Assembly: GCF_018873765.1 (NCBI RefSeq)
Contig: NC_057916.1
Location: 10,124,001-10,188,000, forward strand
Direction: 5' to 3'
Source of the DNA: Telopea speciosissima
Taxonomy: Eukaryota; Streptophyta; Magnoliopsida; Proteales; Proteaceae
Length of the DNA: 64,000 nucleotides
The stretch's first letter is position 1, and each line of letters starts with the position of its first letter. The notes beneath the pieces were generated by a model that was given only the letters and a program-made list of their open reading frames with translations, made no database searches and was not told where the DNA came from. Shown piece after piece: positions 11,599-22,426 of the stretch. The translations under genes and the position numbers were made by a program.

Positions 11599-12624
11599 AT
11601 GGGTGAGAAAAATGTTGAAACACCCCTGCCCCTTGTAGAAACAGCTCCATCTCTTCCTTCTCCCTTTGAGAGCCCCAATATCCAGCTTCCTATTGCCAAA
11701 CTTGAGAACCACAACTATTTGGATTGGTCCCGCTCCATGAAATTGATTCTTCGGTGTAGGGGGAAGATGGGATACATCAATGGTAGCATCAAGGCCCCCC
11801 TTCCTACCGAACAAGGGTACTCTAAATGGGACACTGAGAATTCTCTTGTGATGGTCTGGCTTCTTTTCTCCATGAAGCTTGAGATTGGAAGAAGATTTAT
11901 GGGCAAGGAGACTGCCAAAGACATTTGGGACAGTGTGTCCCATATTTTTTATCGAATTGGGGACTCTACAAAGGTGTACCAACTTCTCCAACAGATTGTT
12001 AGCCTTCGCCAGGGTGATAGAAGCATCTCTGACTACTACAGTCTTGTTGTGGGCCTGTGGGAGGAGTATGATCACTATAAAGATCTTCAGTTGTGTCCTG
12101 ATGATGAGGTCAAAGTGTACTGGTTGTTTGAGAAAGAGAGGGTCTTATTTCTCCTTGGAAGCCTTAATTCTGACTTTGAGCCTCTTAGGGTACAAATCCT
12201 TGGCCGCCCAAGTCTTCCCTCACTGGAGGAGGTGTGTGGATATCTACAGAGTGAGGAGACCCGTAGGGGTACCATGGGGACTGCTCCCACTGTTGAGCAC
12301 TCTGCTCTTGTTTCTTCCACCCCTCAGGACTCTACTAAGGGAGCTGATAAGGGGGCTATTAAGGGAGCTGCAAAGGGTCGATTCTTATGTAGCCATTGTG
12401 GCAAATCTGGGCATACGAAGGACTTTTGTTGGGATCTCCATGGGAAGCCCTCTGCTGGTTCATCTGGAGGACTAAAAGGGCAGCGGAAAAAGGGGCCCAA
12501 GGCTCATGTTGGAGTCATTGAATCTGATCCATTCTCTCTATCCAAAGAAGACATTGCTGCATTTCGCCGGATTGTGGCCCATATGGATGATTCCTCTGCT
12601 ACCCCTCCTTCCACCGCATTGTAG
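11599..12624 (+). pseudogene. copia gag (Gag-zinc knuckle)
   Basis: A single 341-codon open frame begins MGEKNVETPLPLVET. It has the N-terminal motif LENHNYLDWSRSMKLIL, the UBN2-type Gag core, and a CCHC zinc knuckle CSHCGKSGHTKDFC near residue 275, which binds the element's RNA. The frame closes with TAG just before the protease segment at about 12655 (WVIDSGATDHMTG). In an intact copia element Gag and Pol are one frame, so this stop is a lesion. The Gag part itself is intact and the best preserved piece of this copy. Confidence 0.8.
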
Positions 12625-12639
12625 GCATCTTCCTCCTCC

Positions 12640-15600
12640 GGTACCACACCTTGGGTCATTGACTCAGGTGCCACGGATCATATGACTGGTAGGTCTCAGC
12701 TGTATAATTCCTATTCTGTTTATTCTGGGAAAGATAAGGTAAAAACTGCTGATGGTTCCTTCTCTTCTACTTTTGGTAAGGGAGATATCTAAGTTGCACC
12801 ATTTTTACCCTTGAAGTCTATTTTTCATGTTCCCAACTTTGCCACTAACCTCCTTTCAGTTAGTCAATTGACTAAATCTTTGAACTGCTTTGTCACCTTC
12901 TTTCCTACCCATTGTCTTTTTCAGGATTTGGTGATGAGGAAGGTGATTGGCAGTGGTCGTGAAGCTAACGGCTTGTATGTTTTGGAGACTGGTGCTTCCC
13001 CTGTTGTGCAAGCTCAGTCCTATATTTGTAGGCAAGAAGGTGGCCGTACTCAAGAGGATATTTTGCTCTGGCATCGGCGTTTGGGACACCCTTCCTTTTC
13101 TGTTATGAGGAAACTGTTGCCACGTTTATTTACTTCTTTTCCTGTCACTCATGTTTTTTATTGTGAACCTTGTCTATTTGCCAAAAGTTGTAAAACAGTT
13201 TATCCATCTAATGGTAATAGATCTACTTCACCTTTTCACCTTATCCATACTGATGTTTGGGGGCCTTCCCCTGTTACCTCTTTGCATGGCTTCCGCTACT
13301 TTGTTTCTTTTATTGATGACTTTTCTCGGGTTACTTGGGTTTACCTTTTGGAACATAAGAGTGATGTCTATGTTGCATTTAAACATTTTTATGAGTTAGT
13401 GTATACCCAATTTCACACTAGGATCCAAATTGTCCGCTCTGACAAAGGTGGGGAGTATATGTATAGTGGTTTGGAAACTTTTTTTCTTCTGATCATGACA
13501 TTATTCATCAGGTGGCCTGTGTTGATACCCCCCAACAAAATGGAGTGGCCGAAAGAAAAAATCGCCATCTCCTTGAAGTGTCTAGATCCCTTTGGTTTAC
13601 CATACATGTTCCAAAAACTTTTTGGTCTGATGCCCTACTCACTGTTGTCTTTCTTATTAATCACATGCCATTTAGTGTCCTAAACTTCAGGGTTCCTCTT
13701 TATGTCCTACCCTCATGGTCTTCGTCCTTTTCTCTTCCTCCAAGGGTGTTTGGTTGGATTTGCTATGTACATATTAGTAAATCTGTCCGCACTAAATTGG
13801 ATCCTAAGGCCCTAAAATGCATCTTTCTTGGGTATTCCTCTACCTCCAAAGGGTATAAATGCTATCATCCTCCTATTCGTCGGTGGCTTCTCTCCAAAGA
13901 TGTTCATTTCTTTGAAACCATTCCGTATTTTCAGTCACCTCTTCAAGGGGAGTGTTCTTCTGTTGGTGGTGGTGTTAAGGGTGAAGAGGTTCCCAAGTTT
14001 GTTTCATTTCCTTTCTCCTCCCTTGTCCCTATTTCCCCTTTTCAGATTGACAAGGAAAAGAAAAATTTTGTGGATACTGTTGTTGATGGGGAACCTTCTG
14101 TAGATACTGTTGTTGAGGGGGAGCCTCCTAGTGCACAGGAGAACAGAGAATAGGAGGAGCTACTAGTGTATACAAAGGATAGGAGAAATCCTTCTTCATG
14201 GCTTCCTATAAAGAAGACCAGCCAAAATCCTTCTTTGTCTCCTCATCCTGAGCCTCCACTCATTGAGACAAGTATTCCTTCCTCTACTTCTACATCCCCA
14301 GACTTAGATCTTCCTATTGCTCACCGCAAGGGAACTCGAGCATGTACTAATCCCATTGCCAAGTTTGTTTCCTATGATTCTATCTCCCTTACAGGCATAG
14401 CCTTCACTGTGGCTATCTCATCCATCTCTATTCCCAAGAATGTAGCAGAGGCTATGACAGATCCAAAATGGAGAGAAGCAATGAACACAGAGATGTTAGC
14501 TCTTGAGAAGAATCACACTTGGGACCTTGTTGAACTCCCTAAAGGGAGAATCCATGTTGGATGCAGATGGGTATTCACAGTCAAGTTCAAGTTTGATGGT
14601 ACTGTGGAGAGGTATAAGGCAAGACTTGTCGCCAAGGGTTATACACAGGTGTATGGCATTGACTATTAGGAAACCTTTGCTCCGGTGGCCAAGCATAACT
14701 CCATTCGTGTACTTCTCTCAATGGCTACAAATCTTGATTGGCCACTGTACCAACTTGATATGAAGAATGCATTCTTTCATGGTGACCTAGAAGAAGTATA
14801 TATGCACTCTCCTCCTGGGTTCAAGCATCCAGGTGACAATGGGAAAGTGTGTCGACTTAGGAAGGCCCTCTATGGACTCAAACAGTCTCCTAAGGCTTAG
14901 TTTGAGAGGTTCAGACAAGCCCTCCTACAAAATGGATATACTCAAAGTCAAGCTGATCACACATTGTTTATACAAAGGAAGGGCAGCACTATTACAGCTC
15001 TCATTGTTTATGTTGATGACATTGTGGTCACGGGAAACAGTAAAGCTGAAATCTCAAAGCTTAAGCTTTATTTGGCTCGGCAGTTTGAGATCAAAGATCT
15101 CGGTCTATTGAAGTATTTTCTGGGGATTGAAGTGTCAAGATCCAAGCAAGGGATCAATGTTTGTCAAAGGAAGTTTGTTATTGATCTACTTATAAAGACA
15201 GGCTACTTAGGATGCAAACCAATCTCCTCCCCTATTGAGCAGAACCACAAACTAGGGGAAGATTGTGGTGAACCTCTTGTGGATGCTGAAAAGTATCAAA
15301 GATTAGTAGGTAAGCTAATCTATCTCTCCCTCACCCGGCCTGACATCACCTATGCTGTTGGAGTGGTGAGTCAGTTTATGCATGCACCCAAGATGGGACA
15401 TCTTGATGCAGTTTACAGGATCCTCAGGTATTTGAAGTCATATCCCGGAAAAGGTCTTCTCTTCTCTAGGAATGGTCACTTGAGAATTGAAGTATATACA
15501 GATGCTGATTGGGCCGGGTCTATTTCTGATAGAAGATCCACCTCTGGATACTGTACCTTTGTTGGGGGAAATTTAGTTACCTGGAGAAGTAAGAAGCGAC

Positions 15601-15960
15601 TGTGGTAGCTAGGTCAAGTCTTAGGCAATTCGAGCCATGGCTCATGGTGTGTGTGAAATCTTGTGGTTGAAGAAACTTGTTCAAGAATTGGGATTTGAGA
15701 CGACTGAACCTATGAGTCTATATTGCGATAACAAGGCAACCATCAGTATTGCTCACAACCCAGTTCAACATGACAGGACAAAGCATGTTGAGCTTGGCAG
15801 ACACTTTATCAAGGAGAAGATAGACTCTAAGACTATTTGTACTCCTTTTGTGAAGACCAATAAACAAGTGGCAGATATCTTCACCAAAGGACTTAGCTCT
15901 CATCACTTTAGTTTTATATTAGACAAGCTGGGTATGTATGACATATACCACCCAGCTTGA
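12640..15960 (+). pseudogene. copia pol (protease, integrase, RT, RNase H), broken
   Basis: The protease active site DSGATDH is at about 12659. The integrase zinc-binding segment LLWHRRLGHPSF and the core start HTDVWGPSPVTS and FIDDFSRVTWVYLL lie in 12811-13683, after which the frame shifts near 13480 and continues in 13512-14153. The RT entry ARLVAKGYTQV is at about 14620, and the catalytic YVDD in ALIVYVDDIVVTG is in 14964-15608. RNase H has DADWAGS and STSGYCTFVGGN, and the tail [19 protein letters not shown] is in 15637-15960. In-frame stops occur at about 12790, 14152, 14667 and 14898. Confidence 0.85.
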
Positions 15961-16387
15961 GGGGGAGTGTTAAGAATAGTTGTATCAGGGGTATATATGT
16001 ACATAACCCCTCTTTTGTGTATTCTTTATGTCATTTGTATAAGGCCAAAGGAGTCTATATTGCGATAACAAGGCAGCCATCAGTATTGCTCACAACCCAG
16101 TTCAACATGACAGGACAAAGCATGTTGAGGTTGACAGATACTTTATCAAGGAGAAGATAGACTCTAAGACTATTTGTACTCCTTTTGTGAAGACCAATGA
16201 ACAAGTGGCAGATATCTTCACCAAAGGACTTAGCTCTCGTCACTTTAGTTTTATGTTAGACAAGCTGGGTATGTATGACATATACCACCCAGCTTGAGGG
16301 GGAGTGTTAAGAATAGTTGTATCATGGATATATATGTACATAACCCCTCTTTTGTGTATTCTTTATGTCATTTGTATAAGGCCAAAG
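15714..16387 (+). repeat. 337-bp tandem duplication across RNase H end and LTR start
   Basis: 15714-16050 is repeated at 16051-16387 with few changes. Each unit contains the last 80 codons of RNase H, the polypurine tract and the first 83 bp of the LTR, so the element has one truncated and one complete 3' LTR. Confidence 0.85.
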
Positions 16388-16523
16388 GCCTGTGTGTAAT
16401 TTCATATTCTTTTCAATATAAGCATATTAGTCTCTTGTTTTGAGACATAACACACAAAACCAAAACTGTGGCTGCTCTCTATCTCTTTCTTGTCTTCTCC
16501 TTCTTCCACCCTAAATGCTAGCA
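16305..16523 (+). repeat. 3' LTR of second copia element
   Basis: 219 bp, starts TGTTAAGAATAG and ends GCTAGCA. It is followed directly by the CACCA target duplication. Confidence 0.85.
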
Positions 16524-17662
16524 CACCATTGTCTTCGAAGTAATCATAAATATCATAGGGATCTTAAAGAGAGAATTAAAAAAATTATTTTACAAGCTGA
16601 CCTTACAAGACATACTTTTTTGCTCTAGCATACTATTTTGAAGCATACTAGGTGATTGATTTGTTTAAAAAAGGTTGTGTGGAGCAAGAAAAATAAGATT
16701 GAATCAATTTCTTTTGAGGCCTAAATAAATGTTTCTTCAGAGCATGAAACCTCCATGGAATAGAAGGTTACAGAAAAATATGGAAGGTGAATAAGTTTAG
16801 GTTTTCATTTATTTATTTTTTATCATTATTGTATTTGGTGACAGAAAATGTAATTTTAGTATGTTGGGCTCAATCTTCTTGTTTGGCTTTGGATTTTGGG
16901 TTTTAAATCTTAGTCCAGTTCTTAGTCTGAATTTTTCATAATTATTTTTAAAAGAGAGGGAGAAGGAGAAGGATCGGGACAGGGACAGGGACAAGGACAG
17001 GGAGAGAGATAGGTATAGGCATAGGGAGGGGTGGGGGGAGAGGGAAAGGGAGAGGGAAAGAGTGCGGGGTAAAGATAGAGGTAGGGAGACTGAGAGTGGT
17101 TGGGTGGACAGACATCTATATGATGGTCAGAATGATGCATATGGTGGTCGAGATAGGTCAAAAGATTCCAGGCATTTAAAAGAAGAATAGGATTACCACT
17201 ACAGGAAAGGAAAAAAAGATCCAATAAAGGTGACCAGCATCATGGATGATGATCTAGAAAGGCGTGTAAAGAAACCACTAAAGTATACAATGTCATTTAA
17301 TTATTGGATGTATCCTCACTTACTTCAAATTTATCTTATATGCTGCTCTCTGCTTTTAGAGATGAAGAGGTAGAAGAAGATTATGAAGATAGGGTTTCAT
17401 TACAACTAGCAGAACAAGAAGAGGAAGATGCTGACAGAATTAAGGAGGAAAGCAGGAAAAGAAGGCAAGCCATACTAGAAAAATATAAACAACAACAACA
17501 CGAGTCACAAAAGCAGGTTGTACCTCATGGTCAAGCCTAAACTAAAGGTGGTCGTCCACTTCCAAGCTAATTGTGTTTTCTATATTTTGATGTTTTGGAG
17601 TTTTATTTTTAGTTTATGACTGCTTTCTTTGTGGCCTTTATTCATTGTTCATACTAAACCAA
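16524..17662 (+). repeat. Tandem duplication, unit C, right part
   Basis: Continuation of unit C after the copia insertion, homologous to 6119-7260. Similarity to unit A stops at about 17662, where ABCC-related sequence takes over. Confidence 0.75.
16952..17547 (+). pseudogene. PRP4K: PRP4K exons, copy C
   Basis: Two exons homologous to 6532-7148 lie at 16952-17282 and 17360-17547. The first has lost its acceptor (TTTTTAG changed to TTTTTAA) and has an in-frame TAG after RHLKEE. The second keeps VSLQLAEQEEEDADRIKEES and QAILEKYKQQQ but ends in TAA after HGQA. The later PRP4K exons and the kinase domain are missing, and the sequence switches to an ABCC transporter fragment. Confidence 0.7.
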
Positions 17663-17818
17663 AATCAATGTTGTGATGGAATAGTAACTGCTGGCCACAT
17701 TGTTCATCAATATTTTTGTAATACTACAGGAGTATGGGACATTCCTCGAATTTTATGGAACAACCATATGTTTCAAATTCTTTGCATTCATCTAATATAT
17801 GTGATTTTGGTTCCAGCA

Positions 17819-20800
17819 CCACTTTAGCACCCAATTTGAACTATCTTGAGAATAAAATCATAGCTGTTGAGAGAATACTACAGTACGCTTGCATGCCCAG
17901 TGAACCCCCTCTATTGGTAGAAGAAAATAGGCTATGTTATGAATGGTCATCGCAAGGGAAAGTTGATATTGTTGATCTGCAAGTAATGTCCAATATATAT
18001 TTCTTAAGTTTTTATCTTCTTACATATTTTCTCATTCTCTGAAGCTAAATGTTTATTGGCAGTTCTTCCAGCTCTTATGGAATTCTGTTAAGCTTTAATG
18101 ATTTGATTTGTAACGCTTCCAAAGACCACCCTAGCGGTTTAGGGACATTTACTGTCCACAGGATCTCAAGTTAAACATTATGAACCGGAGCATAACCAAT
18201 GGTTAAACTAAAGATGTTCCATTAATATTAAATGTTTTAAAGTTACTGAAATGAAAATTACATCCTTGAGTCCTCAAACCATAATTACAAATTTAATTCC
18301 AAATTACATAAGACCTCATATTAACACAAGTCTTAAAACATAAAAAATCTTAAATCCAAAGTCTAAAGCAGCCAAAGATAGCTAATATAAAGGTTCATCC
18401 TCCTCATCATGAGCAAAGTCCTCAACGCCCTCATATGCATAGTCATCCCCAAACTCCGTCATATCTGAAATGTGGCGGGGCTAAGCTTCGGGAAAAGCTT
18501 AACAAGTACAATACATAATTCCACATGTTTAAAAACAATCATGCAAACAAGTTCGAAAGACATACATATAATGTAAGATATCTAGTATCCTATCAGGAAA
18601 AATGTACATTACCATAATCATAGCGTACCATCAAACAAATAAGCTAATATGGTAATGCTTATCGAAATAGCAATAAAAACAGTAAATAATAAAATGTTGA
18701 AAGTAATGGCAGAAGATAATTACTATCTCTCATGTAAAATCGACTAGTAGAGCAATTGCAATCATACATTGATCATGGCCCTTGTGATAGCAGCACATGT
18801 AACAATCATGAACTACATCATCCTACCGTCCCACTCAATCAAATAGAAACGAAGGTTTTACAAGCACGCTTCTCAAACTCAAATACTATGGTACGGAGCA
18901 CAATGTTCCAACAAGGAAAGTCGTCTTACCTTATCCTCACACTTAAGCCCATGCAGGTAAGGCAAAGTAAATCAATAAAATATCCTATACCCAACAAACA
19001 ATTTTCGGAATAAAGGTAAGCTACACCTCAACACCACCCTACGATGTTCGAACGGTAAAACAAACTAAATATATGAAAATATAATTTTTATATGAAAACA
19101 GAATTTTTCAAGCACCAATAAGTATCCAAGACATATACTTATAATCGTGAAGATCAAACAATAATCTCCAATCAAATGGTAAGTAAATTATCCAATTCTC
19201 TTGGAACGTAACTACCAGCTTTAAATCAAAATAACAAAATATAATTTTTTTATGCACAACAAAATGTATGAATTTATCAATTAGGAAGCACCGTTCAAAG
19301 CACTTCGTCATACTATCACAATCATGTGTAAATTTTATCTTAAGAACATGCATACTTTTAAACAAAATTTCAGCAATACTTATCTTGCATTAAATAGTGA
19401 AGAATAAAATACTCTTCTCAAACACTCAAGTGCATACATCTATTAAACAATTTAAAAATTCGATATGAGCATGAAATAAGTAACTAAACAAATGGCACGG
19501 AAATAAAATTATGCTTTGACATATATAAAAATATCAAGTAAAATCATGTACAATGCTCACTTCTTCAATAAAATTCGATTAAACAAAAATACCAAAAGTT
19601 GTTGGAATCCCAAGCTTTCTAAGTGCTCTAATGGTGATGATCTTTCTGTTCTAGGATTGATAAGCTTTAATGGAGTTCAAGGAGTAAGGTAATGATGAAA
19701 TAAACTTCAAGGTATTGTTTAAATTCGGATTTGGGAAACACAGATTTTTGACAAAAAAAACTACCTTCAGTAAATCCGCTATATTTCTCTGCTCCGATAT
19801 CCGATTAGGGTGATTCCAGTTGGACTGTGAAGTTAAGAGACGATGATACGTTTTATTGGAAATAGAATTTTCTTAATTCAACTAAAAAAGGGGTCGAAAT
19901 TGACCGTCAAGTGACTGATCTTGCACAATTCGAATCCCCCCTCTTCTCCTTCCTTCTTCTTCCATGATTTTTCTCTCTCTCTCACGTTTTTTATAAAGGG
20001 AATGGGGTTTGGGTTTTGGTTTTGGGGATTTAATCCTAACAAGAAAGAAAGAAGTGAGAAGAATCTGATTTAGTCTCTAACTAGATCTCTTTAATTGCCC
20101 TCTAATGAAAATATTTTAAAATAAATCTTGACTTAAGATTCTTAAATTAAAAAGTAGCTTAATTTTAGTTAAATTCCTTTTTTTGGGGGGGGGGGATTTT
20201 ATTTTATGAGGATTTTTTCTCTTTAAGATTGAGTTTCCAACCAATTGGAGATTGCCACCTCACCTTTCCTTATCAATCCATAATACCTCCCTAACTAAAT
20301 TCTTATAAATTCAAAGACCTCTCAAGCTAGAACGTGGAAGCCCCCTTTTAAGCCCAATAAAATTATTAAAAAAAATTCATAAACGCCACCTCTAAAGAAT
20401 TGAAACTTAGACTTCTAACCACTTAAATTAAATGTCTAACTACTAGGCTAAACTAAAAGTTATAGTATAAACATACAAAATCAAATATTTATCCTAATCA
20501 GTCTTAATTACATACTAGGCAAAATAATAACATAATTCAAAATAAAGAGGCACACTAGGGTTCACGACTTACCAAGATTATGTATGTTCAACTCCCAATC
20601 AGCCCAAATTTCTCATTCTCCAACTTGCCCTAACCCTAAAATATGTGAAAAGACAAAAATACCCTTTAAGCAAAATTTAGGGTTTTACATGATTATTTAA
20701 CATGTATGCAGGTTTGGTATGCCCCACACCTTCCTCTTGCCTTGCGAGGTCTCACATGTACTTTCCTTGGATGGATGAAGATTGGCATCGTTGGGTGAAC

Positions 20801-20968
20801 GGGAAGTGGTAAATCAACACTTGTACGAGCTCTCTTTTGTATGCTTGAACCTGCGGCTGGTCAGAGTTGGATAGATGGTATCAACATCTTTAAGATTGGC
20901 CTTCATGACTTGCGGTCAAGATTGAGCATCATCCCGCAAAACCCCACAATGTTTGAGCATCAAACCGA
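17819..20968 (+). pseudogene. ABCC-type (MRP) ABC transporter, two exons with stop in Walker A
   Basis: Exon a (about 17819-17982) has NYLENKIIAVERILQYACMP and SEPPLLVEENR, the linker before the second nucleotide-binding domain of plant C-class ABC transporters (vacuolar conjugate pumps). Exon b (20712 to about 20968) reads VWYAPHLPLALRGLTCTF, then [13 protein letters not shown] (Walker A, CGA replaced by TGA), then [26 protein letters not shown] and PQNPTMFE (Q-loop region). Homology then ends; the signature motif, Walker B and D-loop are absent. The intron between them carries a solo LTR (18109-20689). Introns are retained, so this is a DNA-level fragment. Similar to the AtABCC3 group; the exact member is uncertain. 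Confidence 0.8.
18109..20689. mobile_element. 2.58-kb solo LTR (or LTR-only derivative), gypsy-like ends
   Basis: The block starts TGTAACGCTTCC and ends AGGGTTTTACA, i.e. TG...CA with short inverted ends. It is flanked by a perfect 5-bp target duplication TGATT at 18104-18108 and 20690-20694. No internal repeat, primer-binding site or coding region is visible. The TGTAACG...TTACA ends and great length resemble LTRs of Ty3/gypsy chromoviruses; this class assignment is inference. It sits in the intron of the ABCC pseudogene. Confidence 0.7.
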
Positions 20969-21189
20969 TGTTTTGAATCTGATTGGGTTGTTGATGAACC
21001 AATTGATTAGGTTGGATGGTATCATTGCCGATGGAGATATGAAAATGCAAAGGAAAATGCAAGTACATCTCCGTTGATCTTTCTCCGCTTGCTTCGTTTC
21101 GACCGGCCTGAGTTTGTTGGAGGAGTTACTTGAAGGTCGCTGGAAATGAACCAAGAACAAGCCCTAATCATTCTAGATGATGAAAATGG

Positions 21190-21380
21190 TAGAATTGGCA
21201 TTGTATTTTTAATATTTTAATAAAGGGTAATATTGTATTTTCCAACCATTAATTAACGGCAGGTTAACAGTTAGCAGAGTCAACTAGAAGAGGTCAAAAT
21301 ATAATTAAGGAAAGTATAAGGGAGGAATATACAATTAGGCCAAAGTACAGGGGAGGGGTATGCAATTTTCCCTTTATTTA
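21190..21380 (+). repeat. Possible single MULE-like terminal repeat
   Basis: The sequence ending in AGGGGAGGGGTATGCAATTT resembles the terminal repeats of the element at 61978-63655 (GGGGGTATGCAGAATTTTCC). No inverted partner is seen upstream. It lies about 100 bp before the plastid L3 start codon. Weak call. Confidence 0.25.
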
Positions 21381-21482
21381 TTTATTTCCCCAACCCCATC
21401 TTCTCGAGTCCCTGGGCATAAGGATAAGGGATATTGTAGCAGCACAGTCAGGCTTGCAAAGCTACTACCTCCTTTAGCTTCA

Positions 21483-22426
21483 ATGGCTCTCTCCTTCACT
21501 GCCCGTTGCCCCATCTCCATCTCTACTGGAACTACTACTACTCACACAAGCAGCCCTGTCTTTAGAATAACCCTAGCAAAACCAATCTCTTACCCCTCTC
21601 TCCACTCTCTGTTCTCCTCAATCCCCAAACAGAGACAATCCAAACAGCTCCATAGCCATAAATCCTTCACTACAATGATGAGCTATGAAGCTGGGATTGG
21701 AGTCATGGGAACAAAGCTCGGAATGATGACCTACTTCGAACCAGAAGGTACTGTGGTTCCAGTGACAGTGATTGGTTTCAGAGAAGGAAACATTGTGACT
21801 CAAGTGAAAACAGAGGCCACTGATGGCTACGATGCAGTCCAAGTTGGGTACCGACGCGTGAGAGACAAGAAGCTCACGAAGCCTGAACTGGGTCATCTCA
21901 GTAAGGCTGGAGCAATCCCTATGAGGCATCTTCAGGAGTTCCGTCTCGTTTCTATCGAGGGCTTCGAGCCCAATCAGAGACTTATCTTTGATGATTTTTT
22001 CAAAGAAGGTGATCTTGTTGATGTCACCGGCACATCCATCGGCAAGGGCTTCCAAGGTCTGAACTTCTTTAAATTTCTCACTGCTTAAGCTCTCACAGTA
22101 AGGACCCTTAAACCATTTTGGTCCATGTTGTTGCAGGTGGGATCAAAAGACACAATTTCCGGCGAGGTCCGATGACTCACGGTTCGAAGAGTCACAGAGC
22201 ATTGGGGTCCATTGGAGCTGGAACGACGCCTGGGCATGTTTATAAAGGGAAGAAGATGCCTGGGAGGATGGGAGGCACGAAGACAAAGATCAGGAAGCTT
22301 AAGATTGTGAAGATTGATAATGAATTGAGGATTGTGATGATTAAGGGAGCGGTTCCTGGGAAGCCGGGGAATCTTCTGCGGATTACGCCGGCGAAGATTG
22401 TGGGGAGGAACATACCCAAGAATTAG
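21483..22426 (+). CDS. RPL3: 50S ribosomal protein L3, chloroplastic
   Basis: Two exons, 21483-22056 and 22137-22426, joined across an 80-bp GT-AG intron in phase 1, give 287 residues. The first 60 or so residues are Ser/Thr-rich without acidic residues ([16 protein letters not shown]...), a typical plastid transit peptide. Mature bacterial-type L3 begins near [18 protein letters not shown]. The conserved L3 core across the junction reads [29 protein letters not shown], followed by [18 protein letters not shown], and ends [13 protein letters not shown]3 binds 23S rRNA near the peptidyl-transferase centre of the chloroplast ribosome. I chose the ATG at 21483 because it starts the transit peptide; an in-frame ATG exists at 21360 but adds an unlikely extension. 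The gene is intact and unique in the window. Confidence 0.95.

Larger units (their letters stand above)
10839..16523 (+). mobile_element. Ty1/copia retrotransposon, decayed, with duplicated 3' end
   Basis: The left LTR is 10839-11057 (first G of TG mutated to A) and the right LTR is 16305-16523. The target duplication CACCA is at 10834-10838 and 16524-16528. The primer-binding site TGGTATCAGAAC at 11058-11069 matches initiator tRNA-Met. A polypurine tract GAGGGGGAG precedes the 3' LTR. The order gag-protease-integrase-RT-RNase H is typical copia. Several stops and two frame changes disable the polyprotein. A 337-bp tandem duplication (15714-16050 and 16051-16387) doubles the end of RNase H and the start of the LTR. 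The element split unit C of the duplicated host sequence. Confidence 0.9.
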
